Program-made: the position numbers and the translations under genes | Shown here: one piece after another, positions 4,167 through 5,136 of the stretch | How positions within the stretch are numbered: the first letter of the stretch is position 1 | How the letters are laid out: each line of letters begins with the position of its first letter | The notes under the pieces: model-generated | The model's input: only the letters and a program-made list of their open reading frames with translations | What the model was told of the DNA's origin: nothing | The model's database searches: none | From: Candidatus Bathyarchaeum sp. | GTDB lineage: Archaea > Thermoproteota > Bathyarchaeia > Bathyarchaeales > Bathyarchaeaceae | Direction: 5' to 3' | Assembly (NCBI GenBank): GCA_003096255.1 | Contig: PIXS01000365.1 | Span: forward strand, 1 to 5,136 | Length of the DNA stretch: 5,136 bases

Positions 4167-5136
4167 ATGAAAGTTGACAAAATGGGTGACTGGCGAAGAA
4201 CCCACTACTCAGCAGACATAAATCCTGAACTCGACGGACAAGAAGTTGTAGTTTTTGGCTGGGTTCAAGAAATCAGAGACCTAGGCGGCTTACGTTTTCT
4301 AATATTACAGGACAAAGCTGGACAACTGCAGATAACAATCCACAGACACAAAGTCGCAAAGGAAGTCGTGGAAAAAGCTGAGACCCTGCAGAAACAATAT
4401 AGCGTTGGCATCAAAGGAACCGTCAAAAAGATGCCAAAAGCTCCGAACGGCGCAGAAATAATCCCCAACGAAATGCGGATATTCAGCATGTCACAGCAGC
4501 CCCTGCCCCTCGACATAACAGGAAGAACCAAAGCAGAAATTGACGTAAGACTAGATGCCCGTACACTGGATTTAAGGCGAGAAGAAAACCAAGCAATCTT
4601 CAGAGTTCAACACGCCGCACTTCAGGCTGCCCGAAATTATCTGTCAGAAAAAGGCTTCATGGAAGTTTTCACGCCACGAATAATTGTGTCAGCTACTGAG
4701 GGCGGATCTGCCCTGTTTCCTGTAGTATACTTTACGCGGGAGGCGTTTCTGGCTCAAAGTCCCCAGCTTTACAAGGAGCAGCTGGCTCTGGATTTCGAGA
4801 AGGTCTTCGAGATTGGACCCTTCTTCAGGGCTGAGGAGTCGCATACTCGCCGTCACCTGAGCGAGTTTATTTCTGTTGACATCGAGCAGGCCTTCGCAAA
4901 CGCGGAAGATGTCATGAATGTTCTTGAGGAACTCATCTATCATGTCTGCAAGTATGTAGCGGAGAACTGTGAACGGGAACTGAAGCTTCTGAACCACACC
5001 ATTGAGGTGCCAGAGGTTCCGTTTAAGCGTCTGACTTACCGTGAGGTTTTGGAGAACATGATTCACTACGTTTGTAAGTATGTGGCAGAAAACTGTAAAC
5101 AGGAACTTGCGCTCTTAGAGCATGAACTTGAAGTTC
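4167..5136 (+). CDS. aspS: Aspartyl-tRNA synthetase, archaeal type (3' end outside window, internal repeat)
   Basis: The enzyme charges tRNA-Asp, and in many archaea also tRNA-Asn, with aspartate using ATP. The frame is open from ATG 4167 to the window end (323 residues seen; usual length about 430). The OB-fold anticodon-binding domain spans about residues 10-115 (GWVQEIRDLGG 31-41). The catalytic domain follows: motif 1 at GFMEVFTPR, the flipping loop TEGG (177-180), amino-acid binding QSPQLYK (197-203), and motif 2 with FRAEESHTRRH around Arg221. Motif 3 is beyond the window. ATG 4167 has GGG six bases upstream; ATG 4182 would start MGDWRRTHYS and is possible but lacks such a site. Two oddities: Glu and Lys codons switch from GAA/AAA to GAG/AAG near 4698, and residues from 252 recur from 294, where the family normally has this segment once. 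If real, the protein is lengthened in the catalytic domain and may be impaired; a hybrid or misassembled gene is an alternative. Confidence 0.93.
   Translation, partial: MKVDKMGDWRRTHYSADINPELDGQEVVVFGWVQEIRDLGGLRFLILQDKAGQLQITIHRHKVAKEVVEKAETLQKQYSVGIKGTVKKMPKAPNGAEIIPNEMRIFSMSQQPLPLDITGRTKAEIDVRLDARTLDLRREENQAIFRVQHAALQAARNYLSEKGFMEVFTPRIIVSATEGGSALFPVVYFTREAFLAQSPQLYKEQLALDFEKVFEIGPFFRAEESHTRRHLSEFISVDIEQAFANAEDVMNVLEELIYHVCKYVAENCERELKLLNHTIEVPEVPFKRLTYREVLENMIHYVCKYVAENCKQELALLEHELEV
4920..5045 (+). repeat. First unit of 126-bp imperfect repeat inside aspS
   Basis: This unit encodes AspRS residues 252-293, beginning VLEELIYHVCKYVAENC and ending at LTYRE. It occupies the expected place after the helix following motif 2. 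The next unit starts in frame at 5046 with GTT-TTG-GAG against GTT-CTT-GAG here. Over the 91 bases comparable I count 58 identical bases and 20 of 30 identical residues by hand. Confidence 0.8.
5046..5136 (+). repeat. Second, partial unit of the aspS internal repeat (cut by window end)
   Basis: This unit encodes VLENMIHYVCKYVAENC and continues to ELEV at the window end. The nine residues VCKYVAENC are identical in both units, yet five of those nine codons differ, all synonymously. Whether the unit continues into the PF-R-TY motif a second time lies outside the window. Confidence 0.8.

Noticed and set aside
4689..5066. Open frame of 125 codons on the minus strand opposite aspS
   Set aside because: It is a shadow of the AspRS catalytic domain. 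The G-ending codon segment of aspS reduces stops on the opposite strand, which explains its length.

Overview
The window is archaeal, most plausibly from the Thermoproteota side and perhaps Bathyarchaeia-like. It carries an Alba chromatin protein, an archaeal ribosomal protein L40e zinc ribbon, an archaeal-type aspartyl-tRNA synthetase, and TATA-like boxes followed by purine-rich Shine-Dalgarno sites, with some GTG and TTG starts. The lineage is inferred from recalled family features, not from a search.

Left half (1-2831), accessory surface chemistry. The C-terminal third of an iron-dependent alcohol dehydrogenase is followed 11 bases later by a LicC/PntC-like sugar-phosphate-type nucleotidyltransferase. 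A family 2 glycosyltransferase lies convergent to these on the minus strand. A LicD-family phosphotransferase is divergent from the glycosyltransferase. Together they read as reduce an aldehyde to an alcohol, activate the phosphorylated or phosphonylated alcohol as a CMP derivative, build a glycan, and transfer the head group to it. The attractive reading is a phosphonate (for example 2-hydroxyethylphosphonate) or phosphocholine-like decoration pathway in an archaeon. The genes that would prove the phosphonate version (PEP mutase, phosphonopyruvate decarboxylase) would lie upstream and are not visible.

Right half (2907-5136), housekeeping information processing. A 53-residue L40e gene lies on the minus strand with a TTG start. 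It is divergent from alba on the plus strand. A zinc-finger plus KH-like RNA-binding protein with its own TATA-like box then leads into aspS with a 13-base gap.

The oddest sequence is in aspS, which runs off the window end. Codon choice switches abruptly near 4698 from A-ending to G-ending Glu and Lys codons. A 42-codon period repeat begins at 4920 and 5046, so a segment that the family normally has once appears to be present twice. The copies agree in protein far better than at synonymous sites, which suggests a hybrid gene or a metagenome assembly join rather than a fresh tandem duplication. No tRNA, rRNA, CRISPR array or insertion sequence was found, and there is no gene-free stretch longer than 300 bases.
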